38,323 nt of DNA. It comes from an uncultured bacterium (GTDB lineage: Bacteria; Verrucomicrobiota; Kiritimatiellia; RFP12; CAIWXQ01). Made by a program: the position numbers and the translations under genes. The notes beneath the pieces were generated by a model that saw only the letters and a program-made list of their open reading frames with translations, had not been told where the DNA came from and searched no databases. The stretch covers positions 1 to 38,323 of the forward strand of contig CAIWXQ010000014.1 of NCBI GenBank assembly GCA_903916675.1, read 5' to 3'. How positions within the stretch are numbered: the stretch's first letter is position 1; each line of letters opens with the position of its first letter. This document shows, piece after piece, positions 16,183 to 23,759 of this stretch.

Positions 16183-16260
16183 AGTGCCTGCAATGTCCCC
16201 GGCCGTGATAGCCATCCGGCGCGCCAGCACCTCATCCGGATTCACGATGCGCCCGTAGTT
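16183..16260 (-). pseudogene. Fragment of the M16 protease 3' end (duplication scar)
   Basis: Read on the - strand this stretch gives LNYGRIVNPDEVLARRMAIT, which matches LNYGRIVKPDEVLARLMAVT near the end of the intact protease at 18078-19364. It then jumps to GDIAGTG..., built on the GGGGACATTGCAGGC that encodes the last residues of the protease, with about 100 bp missing in between. The fragment has no start and overlaps the end of DUF4832 copy b. It shows that the duplicated unit was the protease 3' end plus the DUF4832 gene. Confidence 0.8.
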
Positions 16261-18020
16261 CAGCGGCGCGTCGCCGTCACATCCATCCGGGCGACAGGAT
16301 GCCAACCGTCGGCGGTCCTGGCGTCGAGCGCAAACCAGACGCGGGGACAGCCATCGTCGCCCACAATCGCCAGGTCCACCCAGGTCTCCCCGCGCCGAAG
16401 TGTGCGCGGAATCACGACCGGCTCCTCAAACCAGGTGTGCCCCGGCATCCACTGGTGGATATCGGCCTTCAGCGGCACCACCACGCTCCGGCCGCGCTGC
16501 CGGAAGCGCAGCGCCAGGCGGTACGGACGGTAGATCGGCGCGCAGCCGACGTTGTCGATGAAGAACGACATCTTGACCGGCGCGCCGCGCGCAGCCTCCA
16601 GCGGCAGAACCATCTGGCGCAGCGCGTACCGGTAGCCGATCAGCCGGTCGAGTTCCTCCATCTTGGGGCGCGTGGCCGCAGGGAAGAGCACCGCCTTGGG
16701 CATGAAGACGGAGGTGTGGTAGCGGAGACCTTCGCGCACGACCACGTCCAGGTCGTAGCCGTCGAGGTACCAACTCGCTACTGCCCAGCAGGTTTCCATG
16801 GTCACGGGCGCGTGCCTCCAGGCATTCGTGAGCCCGCACTGCGCGACCGACTTGGGGTACGCGTCGAACGTATGGTTGAACGTAAGGCCGCGAGGGGCGT
16901 CTGGATGGTCCGGACAGCGCAGGTCGCCAAAGCAGTCGGCGCGCCAGCCGATGTGCTGCCGCGTGCCGGCGGTCCGCTTGGAGGCGTGGGTGCATCCCGC
17001 GGTGCCCTCCATAGATAACAGCTGCGTCCGCTTGAAGTTCTTCAAATATACATCCACCAGCTTCGCGGCCGTGCGGGGCGTGGTGTTACCGCCGCACTCG
17101 CCCCAGAACCCAGCGTAAGCAATGTCAATGCTCTCGAGGTCCGGGTGGCCGTCGTAGCGCTTGGCGAAGGCGCGCACAAAATCACCAAAATGCTTGAGGT
17201 AGTGCGGGTCGTTGCAGTCCGGCTCATTGGCCGCGTACGGCCCTTTGCGAATCCAGCGCGCACCGGTATCCCAGTACCAGTCCGGCACGTTTACGGAGCG
17301 CTCCGGTGGATGACGCCTGGCCGTGCAGGGTGTCTGGTCGAAGTCCACGCGGTCCGTGTAGGGCTCGAAACGGGCCTGCAGAGTCTGGCCATGCTCGCGG
17401 GCTGCCCGCAGGGCGCCGTCGATGATGTCCCAGCGGTACTTCCCCTTGCGCGGCTCCAGCACGGCCCACGGCCAGCGGCAGTAGCTGAGCGTGGTGCGGG
17501 GAGTGTACTTGATGTTTTCTGCGAGCCGCCCCCTGACCTTCGGGAACTCCAGCGGACCGTGGGTGTCGGACGAGAACCAAGTCGGATAGAGCGGATCGCC
17601 CTGGAAGCGCTGGAAGGTTGTGGTGCCGCGATGCGGATTCGGCAGCCAGGCAAAGCTCTCCTTCGGACGCACGCGCTGGTTCTTCTCATTCGGGCCGAAC
17701 GCGTCGCGCCAGCGACGGATCGGCCGGCGCTTGGCCGGCTTGCGGTTGGCGCGCACGATGAGGTCACGCAGGATGCGATCAATGCCGTCGCCCGTGTCCT
17801 CCCACAGCATCTTCTTCCACATCGCCGGCGAGGCTGCCCACTCCGTGAAGGCCGGCAGCTCCCGCAGCAGGAGCATCACGCGGCGGGTCTCGGCGGACCG
17901 CCCGAGCAGCCGGCGCCAGAAGTCCGGGCGCGTGCATCCTTCCGGAAGCGTTTTGACCAGCTCGGGCTTGGCCCGGAGAACTTCGACGATTTTCTTCAGT
18001 ACCTGCGTTTCCGAGATCAT
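16260..18020 (-). CDS. DUF4832-type protein with GH-like barrel, copy b
   Basis: The 586-residue near-identical paralogue of the gene at 14360-16135 has the same domain order. The C-terminal 200 residues differ from copy a at only a handful of positions (such as ADIHQW for ADIRQW and a -TRR end), while the barrel centre is more divergent. Copy a begins six codons earlier with ATG after GGAGAGA. In copy b the homologous codon is CTG (18036-18038), with the GGAGAGA sequence kept. Translation may begin at that CTG or at the ATG at 18020, which lacks its own Shine-Dalgarno. It lies 57 bp downstream of the M16 protease on the same strand, probably in one transcript. The function is as uncertain as for copy a. 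Confidence 0.7.
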   Translation of the reverse strand: MISETQVLKKIVEVLRAKPELVKTLPEGCTRPDFWRRLLGRSAETRRVMLLLRELPAFTEWAASPAMWKKMLWEDTGDGIDRILRDLIVRANRKPAKRRPIRRWRDAFGPNEKNQRVRPKESFAWLPNPHRGTTTFQRFQGDPLYPTWFSSDTHGPLEFPKVRGRLAENIKYTPRTTLSYCRWPWAVLEPRKGKYRWDIIDGALRAAREHGQTLQARFEPYTDRVDFDQTPCTARRHPPERSVNVPDWYWDTGARWIRKGPYAANEPDCNDPHYLKHFGDFVRAFAKRYDGHPDLESIDIAYAGFWGECGGNTTPRTAAKLVDVYLKNFKRTQLLSMEGTAGCTHASKRTAGTRQHIGWRADCFGDLRCPDHPDAPRGLTFNHTFDAYPKSVAQCGLTNAWRHAPVTMETCWAVASWYLDGYDLDVVVREGLRYHTSVFMPKAVLFPAATRPKMEELDRLIGYRYALRQMVLPLEAARGAPVKMSFFIDNVGCAPIYRPYRLALRFRQRGRSVVVPLKADIHQWMPGHTWFEEPVVIPRTLRRGETWVDLAIVGDDGCPRVWFALDARTADGWHPVARMDVTATRR

Positions 18021-18077
18021 GCCGTTCTTGTTTTTCAGGGTCTCTCTCCTTGCTACATGCCGCGGCTTCGTTTCTCG

Positions 18078-19364
18078 TTACCCCAGCGCCTGCAATGTCC
18101 CCAGCCAGGTCTGCTCGTCCGTGGCGTCCTTTTCGGGGACGACCAACGAAAGCGTCGTGCGCCGGGGGGCAAACAGCTCGGCGGCCAGTTGCTGAATGTC
18201 AGCGGCCGTGACTGCCATCAGGCGCGCCAGCACTTCGTCCGGCTTCACGATGCGCCCGTAGTTCAGCAGCGTGTCGCCGATCCATTGCATCTGGCTGCCT
18301 GTCCCCTCCAGACCGAGGCGGAACTGCCCCAGCAGATAGTCGCGGGCGCGGCGCAGCTCGCCGCGGCTGACCGGCTTCTCGCGCATGCGCGCCGTCTCGC
18401 GGGCGATCAGGCGCAGCGCATCGGCGGCACGGGCGCGGTCGAGCCCGGCTGAGATCACCGTTGCGCCGGTTTCGTCGAACAGCTGGAAGCTCGATTGCAC
18501 GGCATAGGCCAGGCCGTGCTTCTCGCGCACGATCTGGAAGAGCCGCGAGCTCATGTTCTCGCCGAGAATGCTGTTGAGCAGACGCAGCGTGAAGCGGCGG
18601 CCGTCATTCCGGCCAAAGCCGCGGAACCCGATCGCCGCATGCACCTGCTCGATATCGCGCCGCGCCAGACGGAAGCGCGCCTGCGACACGCGGCGGTCCA
18701 CTTGCCGGAACGTCTTGCGCCGGCCGGCCGGGAGGCGGCCGATGGCCGCGCGGACCAGTTCCACGGCAATCTCGTGGTCGAGCCGGCCGGCCATAGCGAA
18801 GATCGTGCTTGCGGGCTGGTAGTGGCGCCGCCGGAAACCATCGAGGTCGGCGCGTGTCATGGCGCGCAGCGTCTTTTCGTTCCCGACCAGCGGCCGCCCG
18901 AGCGGATGGCCGTCCCAGAGGCCGTCCATGAGCTGCTCCTGCACCACGTGCTGCGGCTGATCGCGGCACATGCGGAGCTCCTCGACGATCACGCCGCGCT
19001 CGCGATCGATGTCCGCCGGCGCAAACTTCGGCTCGCGGTACATGTCTGCCAGCACGTCGAACGCCTCGGCCAGCCGCTCGTGCGGCAGGCGCGCGTAGTA
19101 GCAGGTGGCGTCCTCCTGCGTGTAGGCATTGAGGTACCCGCCGCGCCCTTCGATGGCCTGCGAGATCTGCTTCGCTGTGCGGCGGCGCGTCCCCTTGAAG
19201 AGCATGTGCTCGATAAAGTGGCTCGCGCCGGCCACTGCGGGCGTCTCGTGCCGCCCGCCGACGCTGACCCAGAAACCGATTGCGACACTCTCCGCATCCG
19301 GCTGCGGCGCGGTGATCACGCGGGCACCATTAGGTAGCGTGGTCAGTTGGACATGATCAAGCAT
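18078..19364 (-). CDS. M16-family zinc metallopeptidase (insulinase/MPP type)
   Basis: The 428-residue peptidase of the processing-peptidase class has the inverted zinc motif HFIEH (His49, Glu52, His53) and the third zinc ligand about 76 residues later in RGVIVEEL (Glu129). The typical C-terminal half follows (YFRLGLEG-like GQFRLGLEGTGSQM and ADIQQLAAELF). There is no signal peptide, so it is probably cytoplasmic, as for the YmxG/PqqL-like bacterial relatives that degrade peptides. AAAGGA lies eight bases upstream of the ATG. Its 3' end is partly duplicated at 16183-16260. A CACAGAGG repeat lies between it and the GxxExxY gene. Confidence 0.93.
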   Translation of the reverse strand: MLDHVQLTTLPNGARVITAPQPDAESVAIGFWVSVGGRHETPAVAGASHFIEHMLFKGTRRRTAKQISQAIEGRGGYLNAYTQEDATCYYARLPHERLAEAFDVLADMYREPKFAPADIDRERGVIVEELRMCRDQPQHVVQEQLMDGLWDGHPLGRPLVGNEKTLRAMTRADLDGFRRRHYQPASTIFAMAGRLDHEIAVELVRAAIGRLPAGRRKTFRQVDRRVSQARFRLARRDIEQVHAAIGFRGFGRNDGRRFTLRLLNSILGENMSSRLFQIVREKHGLAYAVQSSFQLFDETGATVISAGLDRARAADALRLIARETARMREKPVSRGELRRARDYLLGQFRLGLEGTGSQMQWIGDTLLNYGRIVKPDEVLARLMAVTAADIQQLAAELFAPRRTTLSLVVPEKDATDEQTWLGTLQALG

Positions 19365-19378
19365 GGTACAAATCCTTT

Positions 19379-19426
19379 GGACACAGAGGGCACAGAGGGC
19401 ACAGAGGGAGATTGAGCACTCAGAGG
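19379..19426. repeat. Left arm of CACAGAGG inverted repeat
   Basis: The units GGACACAGAGG, GCACAGAGG and GCACAGAGG are followed by GAGATTGAGCAC and TCAGAGG. Reversed, this matches 19849-19888 almost base for base, apart from one unit that is extra here. The stop codon of the GxxExxY gene lies inside the arm. Confidence 0.8.
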
Positions 19427-19815
19427 TGGAAGCGGCGGAGACCGTGTTTCAGCAGACGAACGTTGAAATTGATCAGAAGCCCTTTCTTGAAGCCAGAAAA
19501 ACGTAGGTAGGACAAGATTTGCGCTTCATGCACGGTCAGAAGTTCGGCGATCGCCTTGATCTCCACAACGACTTCGTTCTCAACCACAAAATCCATCCGG
19601 TAGGCATCCTCGATGGTCGCGTCACGGTACGTGACATTCACCTCACGCTGTTCCTCGAAGGCAAGCCCGGCTGCCGCAAACTCGATCGACAAACACTTCT
19701 GGTAGGCTGACTCCAGCATCCCGGGACCAAGTTCCCGATGAACCTGCAGTGCACAGGCAATGATACGCCGCGTCAATGGATCGTCTTCCCTGCCTGTCCC
19801 TTTGCCGTTCTCCAT
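19420..19815 (-). CDS. GxxExxY protein (PD-(D/E)XK nuclease-like)
   Basis: The 131-residue member of the GxxExxY family carries the name motif in LGPGMLESAYQKCL. The PD-(D/E)XK-like core is visible as MDFVVENEVVVEIKA: an aspartate, then E-x-K on the next strand. That pattern is typical of divalent-metal nucleases, and members are placed in that superfamily (PDDEXK_3), but activity is not established. AGGTGAGAG precedes the ATG. The gene stands alone between 40-50 bp inverted repeats (19379-19426 and 19849-19888), and its stop codon lies inside the left repeat. It interrupts a row of conserved genes between hisA and the M16 protease, as a small mobile unit would. Confidence 0.88.
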   Translation of the reverse strand: MENGKGTGREDDPLTRRIIACALQVHRELGPGMLESAYQKCLSIEFAAAGLAFEEQREVNVTYRDATIEDAYRMDFVVENEVVVEIKAIAELLTVHEAQILSYLRFSGFKKGLLINFNVRLLKHGLRRFHL

Positions 19816-19848
19816 CTCTCACCTGATCCGGAATGAATCCAACCAAAT

Positions 19849-19888
19849 CTCTCTGTGCACTCAATCTTCCTCTGTGCCCTCTGTGTCC
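19849..19888. repeat. Right arm of CACAGAGG inverted repeat
   Basis: The sequence reads CTCTCTGTGCACTCAATCTT, then CCTCTGTGCCCTCTGTGTCC, the reverse complement of the left arm at 19379-19426. Its last base is one position before the hisA stop codon. Confidence 0.8.
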
Positions 19889-19889
19889 T

Positions 19890-20624
19890 TCACCCTTGTA
19901 GCGCCGCAGCCTGCAGCTCGGCCAGGGTGGTGCGGCCGTCGTAGAGTGACTTGCCAACGATTGCGCCGCGCAAGTTCGGGTGATTGAGCTGCACCAGTTC
20001 GCGCACGTGCTCCGGCGCGCTCACGCCGCCCGAGGCGATCACCTGACAGGAAGGCACGGTGCGGCACATCTCGTCCATGGCCGCCAGGTTGGGGCCGGCC
20101 AGCATGCCGTCCGTGGCCGTGTCGGTATAGATGATCGTGGCGACGCCCAGTTCTGCGGCGCGGCGCGCCAGGTCCGTGGCGCGCGTGTCGGAGGTTTCGA
20201 CCCACCCCTTGACCTGCACGCGGCCGTCGCGGGCGTCGATCCCCACGGCGATGCGCTCGCCGTGCGCCTGCACCAGGCGGCGCAGCGCCGCAGAGTCAGC
20301 CAACGCGCGCGTGCCGATGATGACCCGTGCCACGCCGGCATCAAAGGCCCGGCGCACGTCGTCGTCCGTGCGCAGCCCGCCGCCGAGCTCGATTGGCACG
20401 CCTTCCATGGCTGCCACGATCCGGCGCACGACTTCAAAGTGACGCGGCGCGCCGGCAAAGGCGCCGTCGAGGTCCACCACGTGCAGTTCTTTCGCGCCCT
20501 GTTCGCGCCACTGGCGCGCCATGGCTGCGGGATCATCAGAATAGATGGTCGCATCCTCGGCGCGCCCCTGGCGCAGCCGCACGCAGCGGCCACTCTGAAG
20601 ATCAATGGCGGGGAGAATGATCAT
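19890..20624 (-). CDS. hisA: HisA, phosphoribosylformimino-AICAR-phosphate isomerase
   Basis: The 244-residue (beta/alpha)8 enzyme isomerises ProFAR to PRFAR in histidine synthesis. It begins MIILPAIDLQSGRCVRL with the catalytic Asp8. It has the doubled phosphate-binding design of the family: ELGGGLR and IGTRAL in the first half, and IYTDTATDGMLAGPN (second catalytic Asp region) and ASGGVS in the second. Those motifs favour HisA over HisF or TrpF. Length is normal. It follows hisB on the same strand, but a 93-bp repeat element fills the gap. Its stop codon touches the arm of another such element. Confidence 0.96.
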   Translation of the reverse strand: MIILPAIDLQSGRCVRLRQGRAEDATIYSDDPAAMARQWREQGAKELHVVDLDGAFAGAPRHFEVVRRIVAAMEGVPIELGGGLRTDDDVRRAFDAGVARVIIGTRALADSAALRRLVQAHGERIAVGIDARDGRVQVKGWVETSDTRATDLARRAAELGVATIIYTDTATDGMLAGPNLAAMDEMCRTVPSCQVIASGGVSAPEHVRELVQLNHPNLRGAIVGKSLYDGRTTLAELQAAALQG

Positions 20625-20650
20625 AGGGGGTTTGGGACATAAAAGGTTTG

Positions 20651-20743
20651 GGACACAGAGGGCACAGAGCGGGAAGAGAGGTCACAGAGGATGTTGTGTC
20701 CTGAAAAGTTATCGCTCTGTGTGCTCAATCTCCCTCTGTGTCC
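20651..20743. repeat. Empty CACAGAGG inverted-repeat element
   Basis: GGACACAGAGGGCACAGAG at the left and CTCTGTG...CTCTGTGTCC at the right are inverted copies of the arms around the GxxExxY gene, including the ATTGAGCAC core. Here the spacer is about 45 bp and codes for nothing. It lies between hisB and hisA and ends 9 bases before the hisB stop codon. Confidence 0.8.
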
Positions 20744-20752
20744 TTTCGCTTG

Positions 20753-21343
20753 TCAAATCTTTCCCTTGCTCGATGGGATCCCCTTCTCGCGCGGGTCAAG
20801 TTCGACGGCCATGCGGAAGGCGCGGGCAAATCCCTTGAACATGGACTCGCAAGCGTGGTGGATCTCGTCGCCGTACACATGCTGAATGTGGAGGTTCATG
20901 CGCCCCTGCACGACCATTGCGCGGAAGAACTCCTCCAGCAGGCGCACATCGAAGTCGCGGATGCGGCGCGTGCGGCTGGCCAGACGGTACTGCAGGTAGG
21001 GCCGGCCGCCGAGATCCACGGCTGCCTGGCAGAGCGACTCGTCCATGGGCAGCAGGCACCAGCCGTAGCGGCGGATCCCCTTGCGCTGGCCCAGCGCCTG
21101 GTCGAGGCAGGTGCCCAGCACCAGCCCAAGATCTTCAACCGTGTGGTGATAGTCCACGGGCAGGTCGCCGCGCGCCTTGATCTTCAAGTCCACCAGCGCG
21201 TGACGGCCGAACAGCTCGAGCATGTGGTCCAGAAACGGCATGCCTGTAGAGATCTGGCAGCGGCCCGTGCCGTCGAGATTGAGCGACACCGCAATGTCGG
21301 TTTCGCGGGTCTGGCGATGCTGCTGGGCGCGGCGTGCGGTCAT
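20753..21343 (-). CDS. hisB: HisB, imidazoleglycerol-phosphate dehydratase
   Basis: The 196-residue single-function dehydratase makes imidazole-acetol phosphate from IGP. The manganese-site motifs are present: MPFLDHML, DYHHTVEDLG (HHxxED) and, in the second half, QHVYGDEIHHACESMFKGFA. The fused HisB phosphatase of enterobacteria is absent. ATG at 21343 has AAGGAG nine bases upstream. The frame remains open far upstream but only as a shadow of the next gene. It lies between a phosphodiesterase gene and hisA in a - strand histidine cluster. Confidence 0.97.
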   Translation of the reverse strand: MTARRAQQHRQTRETDIAVSLNLDGTGRCQISTGMPFLDHMLELFGRHALVDLKIKARGDLPVDYHHTVEDLGLVLGTCLDQALGQRKGIRRYGWCLLPMDESLCQAAVDLGGRPYLQYRLASRTRRIRDFDVRLLEEFFRAMVVQGRMNLHIQHVYGDEIHHACESMFKGFARAFRMAVELDPREKGIPSSKGKI

Positions 21344-21447
21344 GGCAGTGTCTCCTTGCGATGTGCGCCCATTATGTTCTAAACCCCAGCACCGCACAAG
21401 GCAGGGATTGCCGACAAACAGCGCACGGCTACAGAAACTTCTGCGCC

Positions 21448-22413
21448 TTATGGCAAGCTGGCCGGGCGCAGGCGCAAATCCTGGCGGACATTGATCCGCG
21501 AGCCGGGAATGGCATTCCGGCCGAGCAGCGAGAGCGCCAGATTGCCGAGATCGCCGTTGCGGATCGGCTGGTGCTTGGCCGCGTAATCCGGACGGTCTGC
21601 GCCGGGCGCGCGCCGCGTGGCGGCATTCAGAGCGTACAGGTCGCCGGCTGTCACGCCCGCGCCCCAAGTGAGAAAGGGAATGGTGTAGTCCAGCGGCTCG
21701 GCCGGATCGCCGTGATTGTTTCCCTTGCCGCCATGGTCGGCCGTGACGATCAGGGTGGTTTTCCCTTTCAGGGTGGGATTGTTGGTCATCTGTGCCATCA
21801 TGCGCCCCAGGCAGTGGTCCACCGTGATCAGCTCGGCATTGAAGAGATCGCTGCCCCACTCCGTGGCGTGGCCGGCGGCATCGGTCGCGCCGAAATGCAC
21901 AAAGGCAAAGTGGCACGGCTGCGATTGCATGGCGGCAAGGAAACTGGCGGTCAGCTCTTCGGATGTTTTCTCATATCCGAAAACGTCCGGGTGGTACGAA
22001 ACCGCATAGAGCGAGAATTTGGTCTTGGTGGACCAGAGCCCTGTGCGGCGACCGTGCTCGCGGGCCACGTCGAAAACGCTGGCCACATACTGACCGGCGT
22101 TCGAATGGATTGTCATGCCTTCTTCCGGGTCCGTATTGCTGGTCCACAGGTGCCCGCCCGCCGCCTTGACCGGCCGGCTCGTGAGCATCGAGGTGTGGTT
22201 GGGCAGCGTCACCGTCATGTCGTAATCCGCACGGGCGTTGGTGGTGCATGCGCCTTCCGCCTCGATCTGCTTGAAATGCGGCAGTTGCCCGGCGTCGATC
22301 AGGCGCTGCATGTAAGTGGTGCCCATGCCGTCGACGCTCACGGCGATCACATATTCGGAGGCCTGGGCGAATCCGGCTACCAGCAGCAGCAAACCAAAAA
22401 TCAGACATCTCAT
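21448..22413 (-). CDS. Exported type I phosphodiesterase / nucleotide pyrophosphatase
   Basis: The roughly 321-residue alkaline-phosphatase-superfamily enzyme hydrolyses phosphate mono- or diesters with two metal ions. It has a signal peptide (MRCLIFGLLLLVAGFAQA). The metal and nucleophile sites are Asp28 in VSVDGM, Thr69 before LPNH, the FGATDAAGH motif and TADHGGKGNNH near the C-terminus. The ATG at 22413 is preferred because GGAG is six bases upstream; the ATG two codons earlier is too close to it. The gene sits between hisC and hisB although it has no known histidine role. It was perhaps inserted, or scavenges phosphate outside the cytoplasm. Confidence 0.88.
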   Translation of the reverse strand: MRCLIFGLLLLVAGFAQASEYVIAVSVDGMGTTYMQRLIDAGQLPHFKQIEAEGACTTNARADYDMTVTLPNHTSMLTSRPVKAAGGHLWTSNTDPEEGMTIHSNAGQYVASVFDVAREHGRRTGLWSTKTKFSLYAVSYHPDVFGYEKTSEELTASFLAAMQSQPCHFAFVHFGATDAAGHATEWGSDLFNAELITVDHCLGRMMAQMTNNPTLKGKTTLIVTADHGGKGNNHGDPAEPLDYTIPFLTWGAGVTAGDLYALNAATRRAPGADRPDYAAKHQPIRNGDLGNLALSLLGRNAIPGSRINVRQDLRLRPASLP

Positions 22414-22471
22414 TTGCATCTCCGATGGGACCTGGCCACAACCTCGGCAAGGCGCTCCGATCCTTGCGCCT

Positions 22472-23509
22472 TCATCCCAGCGCTTTCAGCAGCGCGTCGA
22501 TCTCGGCATCCGTGCCAATGGTGATGCGCAGGAATTCGCCGGTGCGCGGCCCGGGGAAGTAGCGCACGAAGATCTTGCGGGCGCGCAGGCGCTCGAAGAT
22601 TTCCCGGGCATTGCCGTCCGGCGGCCGGGCAAAGATGAAGTTGGTCTCGGACGGCAGCACGCGCCACCCCGCGGCTGCCAGCGCGGCGCGCAGCCGCTCG
22701 CGCGTGGCCTGGATGCGCCGCACGTTGGCGCGCATCCAGTCGAGATCAGCCAGCGCCGCCAGCCCCACGGTCTGCGTGAGCATGTCGAGGTTGTACGAGT
22801 CCTTGATCTTGTCGATCGCCGCGATCAACGGCTCCGGGCCGACCACGTAGCCGAGCCGCAGCCCGGCCAGGGAGAACGATTTCGACAGCGTGCGCATGAC
22901 CAGCGTGTTCGCGTTGCCGGGCGCCAAGGCCAGGTCCATGAAGTTGTCGCGCGCAAAATCCACGTAGGCTTCGTCGAGCAGCACCACGCCGTCGAACGCC
23001 CGACAGAACGCCGTCACAGCTGCGCGGTCGTACTGCAGCGCGGTGGGCGCGTTGGGCGTGGTCAGCAGGAAGAGAGAGGCGCGGAACTTGTCCGGCATGC
23101 GCCAGGCAAAGTCCGGCCCGAGGTCCACCGGCTGTTGCGCCGCGCCGCGGATGTCGGCCAGCACGGGGTAGAGCGAGTAGGAAGGGTCGAAATAGCCGAC
23201 GCTGCCGTTGTTCTCCACAAAGGCGCGCGTAGCGAGCGCAAGGATCTCGTCCGACCCATTGCCGACGAAGACCTGCTCGACGCGGCAGTTGTGGATCTCG
23301 GCCACGCGGCGGCGCAGGGTCATGGCGCGCGGGTCAGGATAGAGGCGCAACCGCTCGGCAGTAAACGAGGTCAGCGCCGCAGCCACCTTTGGCGAAGGCG
23401 GATACGGGTTTTCGTTCGTGTTGAGCTTGATCATCCCGCGATCCTGCGGCTGCTCACCGGGCGTGTAGGCAGTCAGCGCAGCGATGTTTTTGGCGATGTA
23501 GCGGTTCAT
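22472..23509 (-). CDS. hisC: HisC, histidinol-phosphate aminotransferase
   Basis: The 345-residue fold-type I PLP enzyme converts imidazole-acetol phosphate and glutamate to histidinol phosphate. It shows the substrate-arm NTNENPYPPSP, GNGSDEIL, the TPNAPT loop, LLDEAYVDF with the PLP-ring aspartate, and Lys210 in RTLSKSFSLAGLRLGY, which should form the Schiff base. Length and start (MNRYIAKNIAAL) are normal for HisC. It heads the - strand string hisC, phosphodiesterase, hisB, hisA. A 250-bp gap with a hexamer repeat separates it from the divergent oxidoreductase gene, so the promoters of both genes should lie there. Confidence 0.96.
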   Translation of the reverse strand: MNRYIAKNIAALTAYTPGEQPQDRGMIKLNTNENPYPPSPKVAAALTSFTAERLRLYPDPRAMTLRRRVAEIHNCRVEQVFVGNGSDEILALATRAFVENNGSVGYFDPSYSLYPVLADIRGAAQQPVDLGPDFAWRMPDKFRASLFLLTTPNAPTALQYDRAAVTAFCRAFDGVVLLDEAYVDFARDNFMDLALAPGNANTLVMRTLSKSFSLAGLRLGYVVGPEPLIAAIDKIKDSYNLDMLTQTVGLAALADLDWMRANVRRIQATRERLRAALAAAGWRVLPSETNFIFARPPDGNAREIFERLRARKIFVRYFPGPRTGEFLRITIGTDAEIDALLKALG

Positions 23510-23622
23510 GGCGGAGATTCCAAAAAGTGAATGATGGAATATTGAGGGGAGATTGGCAAGCGGAGAGGGATTGCCGCTTATTGACCCCTGCCAAGATAGG
23601 ACATAACTTGCGGCCTGCCTTT

Positions 23623-23658
23623 CGATACCGATCCCGATAGCGACCCCGACCCCGATGC
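23623..23658. repeat. Six-unit degenerate hexamer repeat (CGATNC)
   Basis: Six consecutive hexamers (CGATAC, CGATCC, CGATAG, CGACCC, CGACCC, CGATGC) occupy the gap between divergent hisC and the oxidoreductase gene. The rest of the 250-bp gap (23510-23759) has no recognisable gene. Confidence 0.75.
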
Positions 23659-23759
23659 GGCGGGGCGGCGCAGACTCTCATGTCTTGCCTCCACTGGATG
23701 TCGCCTTTATCATGAAAATATTCTGCTGATAGCGGCAACCGTGGAAGAGAGGATTGACC

